This document shows positions 1 through 11,662 of a stretch of 64,000 nt of DNA, piece after piece. The notes below the pieces were generated by a model. That model made no database searches. It was not told where the DNA came from and worked only from the letters and a program-made list of their open reading frames with translations. Positions within the stretch are counted from its first letter, which is position 1; each line of letters begins with the position of its first letter. The stretch spans positions 9,736,501-9,800,500 of the forward strand of contig NC_061465.1 of the NCBI RefSeq assembly GCF_022581195.2, written 5' to 3'. A program made the translations under genes and the position numbers. The stretch comes from Helicoverpa zea (taxonomy: Eukaryota > Arthropoda > Insecta > Lepidoptera > Noctuidae).

Positions 1-142
1 TCACACCTAACAAACGAGCTGATGACCTTGAAGACCTGAACCGATTTCCACCAAACATAGCTAAGAACACTCCCGAATGACACTCCTTTTAAACAAAAAA
101 AACCGCATTACAATCCGATCATCCGTTTGGGAGCTACGATGC

Positions 143-182
<40 letters not shown>

Positions 183-232
183 TCAAACTTATAACACCCC
201 GTCGTTTTTACGTCGGGGGTTAAAAATAAGTT
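1..232 (-). repeat. Dispersed repeat A (CCCCCGACG / CA-repeat family)
   Basis: This is a minus-strand copy of a repeat that also lies at 29371-29590 on the plus strand. Read on the minus strand it starts near AACCCCCGACG, passes a (TG)n run (plus-strand CA run about 147-176) and ends at the first base of the window with GTTAGGTGTGA. By eye the two copies differ at only a few positions outside the TG run. I know this kind of sequence as common in Lepidoptera; its class is not clear to me. Confidence 0.75.
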
Positions 233-722
233 CCTTCCTAAAGTCTATATTCATAAAGTAAAATCTGTCGGATCGGAAAACAGTCTAATGCGATAAATGC
301 TATAGGTACATTAAAAAGAAACCTGATGCCAACTGTCTACGTATCAAAATACATCATTTCAACGTAGATATCTCTATTTTCACTAGGTACACACACTGTA
401 GTACTGTTCTTGTACTGAGTACCAGATTACACAGTGCGATCGCGGGAATTAGTAGGGAGTAATGATACTGCCAACTATTTAATCAAAATTATCAAAATTA
501 TATACTTGGTGAATTCATAAAAATGAATAAATTCCCAACTAGGGTCATTAAATCGCGGAGAATCTTAACACCGCGATTCAGGATTTGCATAAAAATGCAC
601 AACGCCATCTATGTTGACATAATGTAACTAAAACACACACACTAACTATGTTATTTCCAAATGATACACACACTAATAAATTCAATTAAGTAATACAAAG
701 AACAAATTGTTATATAATGGTA
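233..722. other. No feature recognised
   Basis: AT-rich sequence with short CA-rich stretches. I see no coding signal, tRNA or clear repeat boundary. Confidence 0.5.
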
Positions 723-774
723 TTATCTAAAACAAAATAAGAACAATGAGAGTGAATTTGTCTGATTTGTTTGT

Positions 775-1005
775 TTACATATTTGAGAAAGCGCTGTCAC
801 TCGCGCGTAGACAGATATAGCTACTCTACTCTTGACGCGTTCTTTCTCGTTCACTCGCGAGTTTTGATTGGTGGAAGCCGCTCCGTGAGCCGGCTTACCG
901 CTCGCCCTTATTTTGCGAACATCGCGCGGCGCGGCGTGGATGACGTCACGCAAGCGTAGTTTTGTATGGAGGAGGAAGCCGCGGCTTATTTAGTAGGAGC
1001 AAAAT
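775..1005. promoter_or_regulatory. GC-rich promoter-like patch with a CRE site
   Basis: The sequence changes abruptly from AT-rich to CpG-rich (for example CGCGCGGCGCGGCG around 922-936). It holds a full palindromic CRE (TGACGTCA, 941-948) and an inverted CCAAT motif (ATTGG, about 867-871). In an AT-rich insect genome this is what an active promoter or enhancer can look like. No coding exon is evident on either side, so direction and target gene are unknown. The open frames on both strands here follow from the GC content. Confidence 0.3.
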
Positions 1006-1538
1006 GTTTCAAGTAATTTATAGACAATTTTTTTTACGATGGTAGGCGTTTTGTTATACCTACATATTTATATTGTGTGGTTTAAATGATTATATTATAT
1101 AATTATACCTATACCTATATTATAACTTATACCTATGCTTCTTTCTTGAAATTCGAAAGGGAAGCCGATGGGAATCGGCTTATAAGGACGCCTCGCCACT
1201 GGTTGTTGCCATCTTTAAAAGGATGTAAGTAATAGGCACAAGCAACGAGACGAATGATTTGTACAGAAAATAAAAATATTGGAAGTATGTATCTCTTTAC
1301 TCGAGTAGTTTAAGTACTTAATCTATTTATTTATTTATTAAGGTGCCAGTTTGCTGAAATTACCCACCTAAATCACAACAAAGACAGTCCTCGCTAATTT
1401 AAAAATAACTTCTGTAAAGATTTGATTAACCTTAGCGCATATTAAATCAATTTTACGCTTTCATTTAACCTTTACACAATCAAGTGGCTAGATTATCTGG
1501 AGATAAACTAGACTAGTATTTGTATACCGGCTTGGTCT
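1006..1538. other. No gene recognised
   Basis: AT-rich. A stretch near 1139-1236 has a locally different texture and may be a short repeat relic. Nothing else stands out. Confidence 0.4.
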
Positions 1539-1947
1539 GGGGCCCGATTCTCCTAAGTTAATGTCTTAAGTTTATGTAAGTCCCTTAGATGTTAAAACTG
1601 AATAGAAATCGAATCGCAATATGATCGCAATAGCAGTTTTAACCATGTGGCATTCCGCTATTTTTTCTTTGAAATAAACGTTTTTATCCTTTTCTGTCAT
1701 TCAATAATGAATCATTTTGTCTGCAAATGATTTACGATTGTAATATGATTATAGAGCAAACTACCGTATAGCCCAAAATCACCAAAATAGCAGACCAATC
1801 GCAAACCAGTCGAATGTCGTTGGAATACGATTGGTCTTATGTGAGAAGCAGAATGCCCATATACGCTTCAATCGTAATCGAGTCGTGATTGGATGGCAGT
1901 CGAATGCGAATCGTGTCGCTTAAGTAAAATTAGGAGAATCGGGCCCC
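1539..1947. mobile_element. MITE with 18-bp terminal inverted repeats
   Basis: The left end GGGGCCCGATTCTCCTAA (1539-1556) is the exact reverse complement of the right end at 1930-1947, giving a 409-bp non-coding element. The interior is rich in GAATCG/CGATT motifs in both orientations, so it can fold on itself. If the outermost G/C pairs belong to the flank, a near-duplicate of about 5 bp ([T/C]CTGG) is seen, so the exact insertion boundary is uncertain. No transposase is encoded. Confidence 0.75.
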
Positions 1948-2267
1948 TGGTTATCTAATCTGGCAGTGCATTCTCTCAAGTTAGGTTCTGTTTGAGCATA
2001 TCTTATAAGAGTAATTAGTTCATCTTATCTTAGTTAGGTAGTCTATGTTCTGGCTCTTGTGTGAAACTTTCTGGATGGCTTTAGATAGGGATATTGTGTA
2101 GTGCTTGTGTAAGTTAAGTGAGTGAGAAATATTGTATGAAGAGTGTGCTTGAGGTTATTAAGAGTTGAATGTTTGTCAGTTTATGTGTCAGGGGAGTAGT
2201 CTATGGGATCTATACCATAGTACGTTGTCCTTTTTACTCTGAGTGCTGTTGAATAGGCATTATACTA

Positions 2268-2489
2268 TCCTTACTAATATTATAAATGCGAAAGTAACTC
2301 TGTCTCTCCGTCTGTCTGTTACGCTTTCACGTCTAAACCACTGAACTGATTTTAACAAAATTTGTTACAGAGATAGAGTTGACCTTGAGAAAGAACAAAG
2401 GATAGTTTTTATAACGGACTTTTGAAGAATTCTCTTGGAAATGCGCTATAACCGGACACTACGCGGGCGAAGCCGCGGACGGAAGCTAG
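2268..2489 (+). mobile_element. Non-autonomous Helitron-like element
   Basis: It starts with TC (TCCTTACTAATATTATAAA) and ends with CTAG, preceded by a short GC hairpin (GCGGGC-GAA-GCCGC at about 2462-2476). It sits between A (2267) and T (2490), the usual A|T Helitron target. It is 222 bp long and has no coding capacity. Shorter or more decayed relatives recur through the window on both strands. Confidence 0.75.
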
Positions 2490-3170
2490 TATGCTTTATG
2501 TGTACCATAAGGCTAATCTGTTTTTACAAAAATTTGCTATAGGACTGAGGGAAATGTGGAAAGTCAAAATAATACTCGAAAATCAATGGAATTCGCTACA
2601 TGTCCTATCAGTTCACCTACGATTTACAACAAGATGACTATTCTCAGAACATACAACTTTCATCGTAAGATCTCGAGACTATTAAGCACACAAAGTCAAT
2701 TATTTTCCAAAATAACAATAGTCACTTAATTAATCAAACTTACGATATGACAGTAAATTGATAAATAATATCAGTTGTTTCAAAAACTTTGGACATGCGA
2801 CCATGATTAATTGCTCCAACGTTAAATGGCAAAACTTATAATAAGTACCTACATTGCCCAAAACGCTCTCAAAAAGATTGACCTTATGTCCTAAAATTTA
2901 AGTTACGTGATCTTACTTAAGATGGAGAGTAATTAAGTAATATAAAATTGTCAGAACTTATTATGTCATTAGCACTTAAGTATTTCTAAACTGTTTTTAT
3001 GTGTGCAGAAGATAGTAGACACAAAGTTGTCCATCAATGTCTCTTGGTAGATCCAGACAGTAAAAAATAGTAGGTATAATGAATGAATTTCTGAGCACTT
3101 TTATCCGTGGTTTATCTATTCATTTTATCCTATAAAAGATAAACCAAAGATTTAGGCGCTGGAAAGAAGT
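2490..3170. other. No feature recognised
   Basis: AT-rich intergenic or intronic sequence without clear coding or repeat structure. Confidence 0.4.
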
Positions 3171-3466
3171 GAAGTCGTGGTGGCCTAGTGGGCAAAAAAC
3201 CAACCTCTCGAGTATGAGGGCGCGGGTTCGAATCCAGGTCAAGCAAGTACCAATGCAAATTTTCTGAGTTTGTATGTACTTTCTAAGTATATCTTAGACA
3301 CCAATGGCTAATAAAAAAGTGAAGGAAAACATCTTGAGGAAACCTGGACTATACATGTAGTCTGAAATCACCAACCCGCATTGAGCAAGCGTGGTGATTA
3401 ATGCTCAATCCTTCTCCGTGTGAGAGGAGGCCTGTGCCCAGCAGTGGGACGATAAAAAGGTTGTAA
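3171..3466 (+). mobile_element. tRNA-derived SINE
   Basis: The head has RNA polymerase III promoter boxes: an A-box-like TGGCCTAGTGG (about 3180-3191) and a B box GGTTCGAATCC (3225-3235). The body ends with the lepidopteran SINE tail 'cccagcagtgggacgat' and an A-rich stretch. It is not a functional tRNA: no cloverleaf with a proper acceptor is seen and it runs on for about 300 bp. A second fragment of the same 3' end is at 15648-15712. Confidence 0.8.
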
Positions 3467-3902
3467 CTGGAGGCGCTGAAAAACGGCCCATCAGGCCATC
3501 ACCATTGTTGCTAGCGTTACGGGATTGTTGATACGAGTTACTGCAACCTTGGATTACGAAGGAACATGCAGGAGGGTTTTGGGCAGTAAATCTCGCTTTC
3601 ACTCCGCAATGGTTTATTTTGATGATTTTCTATGAACTTAAGAAGACAGAGACTATAATACCCACCATAATTGGCGCAGCATCCATCAAAAGTATTGTCT
3701 TTATTTTAAAAATAGGTTTGGGGTTCGATATTCAGAAACATCAAGTTATAGGTACCGACAAGCAATATGACCTATAGAAAAATTGAGGCAAAGACAGCAA
3801 TAATCTACAGTATGCTATTAAAATTTCTCTAATGCCATAAGAATAAAGTAATAACTATCAAAATATGTTGTCTGTGTACACGCAAACGATTTTAGTAGAA
3901 GG

Positions 3903-3972
3903 GGCACATGTTCCGAGTGGCGTGGTAGGCAGTCTTGGTCGTGGTTCCGCGCGTTCGACTCACGCGCATCGA
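3903..3972 (+). repeat. tRNA-like SINE head fragment
   Basis: It contains an A-box-like TGGCGTGGTAGG and a B-box-like GCGTTCGACTC at a spacing suitable for a polymerase III promoter. No tRNA acceptor pairing or matching 3' SINE body follows. It is most likely a truncated SINE head. Confidence 0.4.
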
Positions 3973-4754
3973 ATGGTTATCGATTTCGAAGTTTGAATTT
4001 GTTTACGTTTTCGAATTTGGATTTTTTTTTGTGTTGTTTATTTTTAAAGGTGAGTTTTGATTTATAAAAATGTAATTTCAAAAAACCTAGAATAAAAATA
4101 AAAAAGGTAAGCCTATATGAAAAAAACGAGTAAATAATAATAAAATTCGTAGTAGCTAATAATATTGATGCAATAAAATTACTTTGTAAGAAACAATAAA
4201 TTAATTGAAATGTCTTATAAAACCCCAACCTTAAATAATTTTCAATAGAAATGTTGTCAGCTTTTCGCAATAGGTTTGCTAATTAATTAAATCTTGGACA
4301 ATAAGCGAAAGTCTAGACTTAAGTGAAAAACTTAAGAAATAAAACTAAGTTACCTTGGATTTGTTTGGTTACTTGAAATACACTTAGTTTCAAAATTAGC
4401 GGAAAATAACATAAGTAATTAGTATCTTTCATAATCCGTCTACTTTTACTCATAACTAACAAATTCATCATTAGTAAGCACATTTTAAATTTCTTAATTT
4501 AAGTTGCTTATGTAAAATTGCAATATGCATAATGCAACAGTGTTTGCTAACTGAAAAACGTTCTAAGAAGTTTCTTAGAATTGAATAACTAATATAATTC
4601 TTTCATACTTTCATAAACACCAATAAATTAAGGTGAATGTGAAGTTAGTAGTTACGTATTTAAAATTAATTATATCTACACACCACGTTCGTAATAAAAA
4701 AACAATCCATTTTATTCAGGAAATAAACAAATCTTAAACTTGTTCTTGTATTTT
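3973..4754. other. No feature recognised
   Basis: Very AT-rich. The longer open frames here consist of low-complexity Phe/Leu/Ile/Lys codons and look accidental. Confidence 0.45.
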
Positions 4755-4875
4755 TTTACCGGGATAAAATATAGCCTCTTTTATTCGAGAAGGGTATAGT
4801 TTTGTAACAGTGAAAGAACTTTTGAAATCGGTTCAGTAGTTTCGGCCCTTTTAGGGTGCAAACAAACGAAAATAA
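4755..4875 (-). repeat. Helitron-like fragment
   Basis: It contains 'accgggataaaatatagcc' and later 'atcggttcagtagtttcgg', word strings shared with the interior of the Helitron-like elements in this window, in inverted orientation. Neither terminus is present. Confidence 0.5.
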
Positions 4876-6770
4876 TCCTACCTACACACGCATATTACGC
4901 GATTTTATTATTCCAAAAAGTAATTGAAGTTGTTCATTAATTAATTAATATTTACTGATAAAATTGTGTATCTACCAGAGAAGCTTCATGCTGATATCGA
5001 CCAAACTTGTAAAAAATAAAAATAAAACGATGTTCTATATCGGCAAAATGTTCTCTTTAGCATACAGAGTCAATTAAAAAAAGCGAAAATTCAGCACAAA
5101 GGTTTTTAAAACTTTTATTGGCCATTTTCTTTAACGCCAGCTTAAATGGAGTGTACTCTAATCGTGAGTGTACCTAATCGCTCGATACCCGTTTACTTAT
5201 CTGCGGAGTACAGGTATAGTACTATCGAGGATATTAATGGTTAGGTATTATATTCGTATTTAACACTTATAATGCAATCGGTACAAAAATATACAAAAAT
5301 ATACAAGAAAATTTTGTATAAAGGTAAATCTAACATTGACAGTTTGTTAGCAAAAAAACAAATGAAAAACGTTTTATCAGTAATTTTATACTCAACCAAT
5401 TTTTAACATTATGTTAATTCGTCATTTTATTTTTCCGACGTGTATAAAACTAAACTAGCGAAGGTATGAAAGTGGCTTAATCATTACTGACCGTGACCGT
5501 ACCTACATATTTGTATTCCAGAATCCGATGTACGGTCCAAAACTCGTACGTTTGTTCAGAAACCAGCCATTTTTTTTTTTTGTATTACATAAAAATAGAA
5601 TTGCAATACGTCCCGTATATACGGGAGTGGTTGTTTGTTTTATTGAATTCACGTTCGAGCTGTTGTATTTTTTGTTTTCTATCATATCTGCAACTTATAT
5701 TCCATGGTTGACGCAAATTTTTGAAATAGTGACACTTGTAAAGTTAAGTTGGGAGTATTTAATTCGTAGCCCAAATATTATGAAGAAGAATCATTTTCAG
5801 TAAATTTCCAAACATTGTAGAAAAAGGAAGTTTTAAGCTTGACAATAAGTTGAAATCGTTTGCAAATATATTTCGATCACGTCGTAAAGTTCTTAGTTAT
5901 TGGCTGTTAGTTAGCGACAGTAAGTAATTACTGTAAAGGCATGCTTTCATGTGGTACCTAGAAGATGAGAAGATGCATCCCACTATTTATCACTTCATAA
6001 TAATAGTCGTTAGTCATTTGTCATCATAATAAACTTTATTGAGAGTACTTACTATAAACATAAACAGTGCTTAAAACTCAATGCATTCAAGTTAGTCAAG
6101 AATTGGAATCTTCTTGTAAACTTTCGTTTCTAAGTATGTACCTATTGGGACCTTTTGATTTGATTGGTTTTTCCACTAACTGTCTCAAAATCAGTTGATA
6201 CAATTTTTAAAACTTTTCGACATAATTCTTTCAACCTTTCTAAGTTCAACTGTTGCTACAGAAATCATAATTAACTTACACACTCAAAGTCGTAATCTTA
6301 CAAAAATTTTGTTTACAAACTCATTACGGAATTTGACGGTTACATCACTGCGTACCTAAAACTAAAGTAACAAATTAAGATTCCAAGATTTTCTTACATA
6401 CATAGTTAGTTACAAGTGAAGCTAATATAAATGCATAATTAAAAACAGCAGTAACACGCGAATAAAGTAATTATTTGTTAATAATATCTCGGTATGTGTA
6501 CCATTTGTATTACATAAGTATTATTGCGTGCCTGTTCTTGAAACTCGAAAGTGCGTGTCCGGTTAGGAGTTCTCAAATAATGATAGGGCTAAGATGTTTT
6601 GATGATTAATAGACTCTTCATTTATTCTATTGAAGATATTAAAAAAAAACTGATTCTATTGACGATGCGCTAATATAAAAAAGTTAATGTGTTAGTTTAT
6701 AGGCACAACTTGTTACTTAACTAAGAATGAGATCTACTGTTTTCAGATTTTCTGGAATACTTTTTTTTTC
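4876..6770. other. No gene recognised
   Basis: AT-rich stretch of 1.9 kb. The open frames around 5493-5803 overlap each other on both strands, contain a poly-Phe run from a T-tract, and have no recognisable domain; I treat them as chance. Confidence 0.45.
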
Positions 6771-6952
6771 AAGCCCTTATCCGTCTCCACACCTCTCGAT
6801 CCTTAGAGTGCTCCCACCATTCGGGGTTGTAGGCGTCCAGATCGTCACGCCACCTCTTCCGGGGCCTACCCCGTCTGCGGTGGCTATCCTGTGGTATCCA
6901 CTGAGTGACAATATTGGCCCACCTGTCTGGAAAAAAATATTAGCTTAGATTC
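6771..6952 (-). pseudogene. Non-LTR retrotransposon reverse transcriptase remnant (C-terminal end)
   Basis: Read on the minus strand, about 60 codons stay open and encode the motif GRPRKRWRDDLDAYNPEWW, which follows the RT domain in many APE-type LINEs (the segment known in annotated insect 'endonuclease-reverse transcriptase' proteins). Nothing of the RT core is present, so this is a short decayed 3' fragment. The plus-strand open frame over the same bases is not meaningful. Confidence 0.8.
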
Positions 6953-7074
6953 CGTGGGATGTACTTTTGTGTTTTACATACATTGCAAGAGCTTTTTACA
7001 TTGTCACTAAGCTGCAGAACCAGGAACTATGGCTATCAAGTTATAAAACTTTCAGATATCACATCCTACTTAAA

Positions 7075-7428
7075 GTTACGAGTTTCATAAATGCGAAAGT
7101 TGGTAAGGATGAATATACATATTTATGTAAGTATGTTTGTTGCTCTTTCACGCAAAAACTACTGGATTGATTTAGATGAAACTTGGGAGTAACATAGCTT
7201 ATTTCTTTACTGTCCATAGATAGGTTTGCGTTTGACCACTATCTCACCTGATGGTAAGCAACAATGTGGTCGGAAATGAAACACGCTTGCCTAAAAGTAA
7301 CCTATTCATTTTTTACTTGAAAATTCCCAGGCTTTAGTGGTCGCTCATGTATCAGAACACCATATACTTAGGCCATTTTTTATCCTTGTAGTTCCTTCGG
7401 CTCGGGTGAAACCACTGGCAGAAGCTAG
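7075..7428 (+). repeat. Degenerate Helitron-like element
   Basis: It has the family's 'ataaatgcgaaagt' near its start, 'ctctttcacgcaaaaactac' in the middle and a CTAG end (7425-7428) after 'gggtgaaaccactggcagaag'. It is longer than the other copies, so it probably carries an internal insertion around 7200-7380. The 5' TC end is not clear. Confidence 0.55.
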
Positions 7429-8225
7429 CTACATAAATATAATCTTACAGATGTATGGCGTTTCTAAGTTATACGGACATTCGCTTAATCTGTGAGATTA
7501 GAATGTTTCAGAGGTTATACAATGGTTAATCTGTTTGTACATTAAAGGTGTTTGACCGGAATGCATTATTGTTCGTGGCTTTGTACGGAATTTGTGCATT
7601 CACTGGGAACAATAAGTTAGCTTGTGACTTTGTCTGTACAGCAGCTTCTTACGTACTTTAATAGTTCATTGTTTGTAGAATTATTAGTTACAGTAAGTTG
7701 ATAGATTGTTAACCTTAATCATTAACGATCTCATTTGTGTCCATGGCGAACTTCTTCCTAAACCCTGATAAAATATAGCCCATATCACTTTGGTATAGTG
7801 TAGCTTCCCAAACATTCCCCACAGTCAAAGAAATTTTCGTAAGTAGTAGTTAAAGCTTTTAGGGTACTGAAAAACAAACATGAAATTGTTACCTCTTTCT
7901 TATTAAAGATTATACAACAAGAACATAAAAATACATCTTTAAATATGAAATATGGCCACGATAATAATAGTGCAGACTAGTATGCAACTGATCTAATATT
8001 TTTGCATCTCGGTGTCATTATGTCGCGGACCATTCTCACGTATTTCCTATCGACGAGATAACAAAAACTATACAGATCGAAAGTAGAGAAAGCGGTGAAC
8101 TACAGCTACTCAAACGGCTGTATTACGACTATTATTAGACTAGAACTTACATAATTAAAATAAAGAATAATAACAGACATATGAAGCACGTTTGAGAAAT
8201 TAATACCTTGACGTAACATTAAGGC
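7429..8225. other. No feature recognised
   Basis: AT-rich sequence without a recognisable gene or repeat. Confidence 0.4.
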
Positions 8226-8228
8226 TAA

Positions 8229-8456
8229 TATGTTCTGTATTTGGGACTTGAACTGCAAAAAGAAGGTTTACTCAACGCTGATGAAAATGGTTTTCCTGTT
8301 TGTAAACTGTATTTATTTTATAGAAACATGAAATGGGAATCACGTTGTGAATGTTTTGAGCATGAATGTAGAACGGATATCAAAGAAATGATGGATGGAT
8401 TGTATGAAAGACGATATGGCTGCAGAGTTGTTGATATGTGGTATAAGAAGACATGA
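8229..8456 (+). CDS. Uncertain Cys-rich small ORF
   Basis: I do not recognise this product. The frame is open from just after a stop at 8226 to TGA at 8454-8456. It encodes roughly 70 residues with a less biased composition than neighbouring AT-rich frames: a cluster of Cys (CECFEHEC) and a charged C-terminal half. There is no ATG near the frame's 5' end, so it would have to begin at an internal Met (about 8328) or be an exon with an upstream acceptor. A second ORF follows at 8513. It could be an orphan exon, a pseudogene fragment or chance. Confidence 0.2.
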   Translation, partial: YVLYLGLELQKEGLLNADENGFPVCKLYLFYRNMKWESRCECFEHECRTDIKEMMDGLYERRYGCRVVDMWYKKT

Positions 8457-8512
8457 TGCACCGATTCCAGATAATAAAAAAAAGTATTTTAATCTAGAAT
8501 ATTTACAGATCT

Positions 8513-8743
8513 ATGACAACTTCGCAACTGTATTTTACCATGGAGTATTTTACGCTCGCCATTGTAATGTTACCTGTCTATAAGTTCCTAAGTCTGTACC
8601 CATTACGTCTTTTACTAGACCTTGAACAATTACAACGGCTACCCGAGCCTTTTAACTTTGGGATACTTTGTAGTCTTGTAATATATACTGTTATCTATGT
8701 AATAATAAACAAAACTTTGAGACTGGGCCGACGGAAAGTCTAA
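8513..8743 (+). CDS. Uncertain small ORF with hydrophobic segments
   Basis: An ATG-started frame of 76 codons. It has a hydrophobic stretch near residues 10-35 and another near 50-66, followed by a basic tail (RLGRRK). I recognise no family. AT-rich DNA easily gives hydrophobic frames, so the chance explanation is strong; it is listed only because it directly follows the ORF at 8229-8456. Confidence 0.12.
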   Translation: MTTSQLYFTMEYFTLAIVMLPVYKFLSLYPLRLLLDLEQLQRLPEPFNFGILCSLVIYTVIYVIINKTLRLGRRKV

Positions 8744-9714
8744 TATAAAATTAATTCCAAAGTCTACAAACCTTGTCCCATAATTTGGGGAATCTGTGGG
8801 GAGAAGCGATTAAGTGGAAGATTATATTCTCCTGTACAAGGATAAAACATATTAAACACTTGCTTTTTACGGTTTCTACCACAACCCGAGGAAATTATTT
8901 CCCGTAATAGGAGAGATATGTGTCTTTGGACGGTTTTCATATTTTTTCTATTTATGTATTGTAATGAAAATTGGTTTGGCATAGTGTCTTTCCAGAAGAG
9001 GTTTATCAACAACGTTCTTCGTAAATTAGTTCTTCCTTTCTTATATTTTAGCTTAGGTAAGCAAACAATTATTCCAATTTCAATTTTAGTTAGGTATGTA
9101 TATGGCTTAGGACCGCCCTTTAATTTTTCCCCATAGGTTCATTCAGAGCGATACAACGTTTTTGTCCTGGGTATTCCATGATCACAAACTTACCACAAGG
9201 ACTGCTGATGACACATGATACACATCGGTGTATGTTAATGAACCCTATAACAATGCAATATTAGACTAATAGTTTGTTCAAAGAAATATAGCTTCCTTAA
9301 TTGTTGCGTATCAAAGGATTTTCCTGATCACAATAATGTGCTGAGTAATATTTAAGCAGGCACAATAATATCTACTTCCTCAAGCTACTCATTTTGGGAT
9401 CCATATTTACTGACCAATGTGTACGGTATGCTAAAATGAACTCTACTACCATACAATAGGATTCCCAGTCGTTGTTAATCTTATAAGGACAACTTATTTT
9501 ATTGGGAACATCCTAGCCGGATGACGAGATATATCAAATGACAAACATTGTTTTGATGAGAATTTGAACTTATAATCTATCGCGATCATCCTGATGTTAT
9601 TTTATTTACTTACATTCTAATATTGCAGAAGTATTAATTTAATAATTACAGTATCACGTCGATATTACTCAGTAGCAAGCCAGAATCTCTGTTGATCCGT
9701 CTTATCAACGGGAA
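8744..9714. other. No gene recognised
   Basis: AT-rich. Overlapping short frames on both strands show no domain. No clear repeat termini. Confidence 0.4.
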
Positions 9715-9820
9715 TCGCGTTGCTTGGGTAACTAGGTTCAGGAAAACTGGTGCTCAGTCTAACCAGATAGACTGAATGAGGTTTCCAACATAGCTGGGAA
9801 AAGGCGAAGAAAATGATTAA
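9715..9820 (-). repeat. Dispersed repeat B, degenerate copy
   Basis: Related by eye to the repeat whose better copies are at 11525-11662, 34496-34665 and 45614-45770. Recognisable pieces are 'gggtaactaggtt', 'ctcagtctaacc' and 'catagctgggaaaaggc'. Confidence 0.45.
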
Positions 9821-10320
9821 GTCGATATTCCTTCTAGGCTTTGTGAGAGTATAATAGTTACTTACCGAAGTGTTCAACAGAGAGTGAACCATCATAAAGG
9901 TAGAAAAACATGTCAACTGTTACCCTTCAAAGTGTTACATTGTCATTACAATTGGGGTCATAGAACAAGAAAAATAAACGGAGAACTAAAGGTATTGTGT
10001 TCCCTATTTATTGTCTTAGAATGTAAAGTCTTGAAGCAGTGAGAAATAATATAGTTTTTACCTCCACACCTTCTAAACTTATGGCATACTTACAGTTTGT
10101 GTAGAAATACAATGTGGATTTTAAAGTACGTATCTGTTTTGTTTTTATATTAAACAGGTAACAATATATTAGCAAATAGGATAATATTAAAAAATGTTAT
10201 GTAACACCAAATTTTTGTTGACATTATATCAGTCATTTATTTAGTTTATTTATTTACATAGATATTTACAACACAAAAAAAACTATCGTAGTAAAACAAT
10301 AAAAATAAAAAAACACTATA

Positions 10321-10414
10321 TCTAAAAAGCGTCAAAAAATTCATCATGCTGCCAGCCTCGTGGGTACGCTCCCAGTTGACAGCGATGGGGATGAATTTTT
10401 TGACGCTTTTTAGA
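10321..10414. mobile_element. Short foldback element (25-bp perfect arms)
   Basis: The 25-nt left arm (10321-10345, starting TCTAAAAAGCGTC) is the exact reverse complement of 10390-10414. The arms enclose a 44-nt loop that is much GC-richer than its surroundings. This has the form of a tiny MITE or foldback insertion; an RNA from either strand would form a long hairpin. Confidence 0.7.
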
Positions 10415-11524
10415 CACCAAATAATATTACTAAAATCATTGAAACATAAAAAGCTGACGCTAACTAGACCGTACTTCCCACCGCAATGGTACCAAACTCT
10501 AATTTGAAAATTCCGGTTCCATCTAAAAGAATTTAGATCCTTTGAACTGATTCTATTCGACGAATAAAGATACTAATTAGTTTTCAATTGGGTGAGCGGA
10601 GCTATGAGATTTTCTTTTGTTTTTTTTTTTTATGTCTAGAAAGCAAAAACTGGCAGTGTTAATAAAAAAAAGTTTGTAGGACAATTAACACGTGTTTTAT
10701 CAAATGTATTGTTTTCTTAATAGATAGACATTGTATTTTATACAACTAGTGAAAACTGAAAGTAAATCAGGAAATTACTTGTTCCTAATACAGAAAAAAC
10801 ATGAAAATCAGTGCAGCGGTTCTTGAGTTATGTGTTCGAACAAATACCTACGATTTTGTTTAAAGTCGATAAATATAGGTACAGACTATAAGTTTACATC
10901 AGTAGGCTGTTTGGCATCTAAACATTAAATATATAACCTGTATTTAGCAAAATACTCAGTCCCTAGCAGAAATAAGTAGAGATCGAACTGAAAAAAATAA
11001 TGGCGGATCTCACACAAACCTCCACGTTCGCAATTCAGGATAGATTTAAAAACTTACCAATACACTACAGAGGTACAATAGACGGTAATATTCTATATTT
11101 CCGTTTCCGTTAGCATTTCGATACAGCATCAGCTGTTTTCTTCAATAAGGAAATATTCGTAGCCAGCGATTTACAATGGTTGATATTTCTCTTCCTTTTA
11201 ACTGTTAATACTGGTCGAGATTGAATTTCTAAAGATTAAATTGCAACTTCGCGTTGCACGGCAGCGGTGTGAATTGCAGCTGTATTTTCTCAGCTATTTT
11301 TGTGAGAATGGATTTTTAAGTCTGATAATAGCGACTTGAAATGGATGGATTATCTGAGAGATGACATGAAAAAGAAATGAGTGAATGTTAGTACGACGAG
11401 TGACACAGAGGAATGGAAGTGGATAACATATTGGCTTTGTGGTGGAGCAAAGATCGTATCTAGTGATACCCTTATTGTGTTTAACTGAGTACGACATGAG
11501 TAAGTCTGACACCAGTCTAACCAA
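10415..11524. other. No gene recognised
   Basis: AT-rich, with a fragment of the Helitron-related 'cagcggttcttgagtt' type near 10810. Nothing else identified. Confidence 0.4.
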
Positions 11525-11662
11525 GGGGTATTATGTGGCCCGGGAAACTGGGTTGAGGAGGTCAGATAGGCAGTCGCTCGTACTCAGGTGAATCCGGTTA
11601 GACTGGAAGCCGACCCCAACATAGTTGTGAAAAAGGCTCGGGGGATTATGATGATGAGTACG
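11525..11662 (-). repeat. Dispersed repeat B
   Basis: In this orientation it reads 'cccgggaaactgggttgagg', then 'ggttagactggaagccgacc', and ends in a GAT-rich tail ('gattatgatgatgag'). The GAT-rich tail suggests the 3' end of a LINE or LINE-mobilised SINE. Opposite-orientation copies are at 34496, 38565 and 45614. Confidence 0.7.

Noticed and set aside
3171..3240. Possible tRNA genes (also 3903-3972 and 38990-39060)
   Set aside because: Polymerase III boxes are present but no complete cloverleaf; SINE bodies or tails follow at least two of them.
5493..5803. Overlapping 60-91 codon frames
   Set aside because: Frames on both strands overlap, one holds a poly-Phe run from a T-tract, and no domain is seen.
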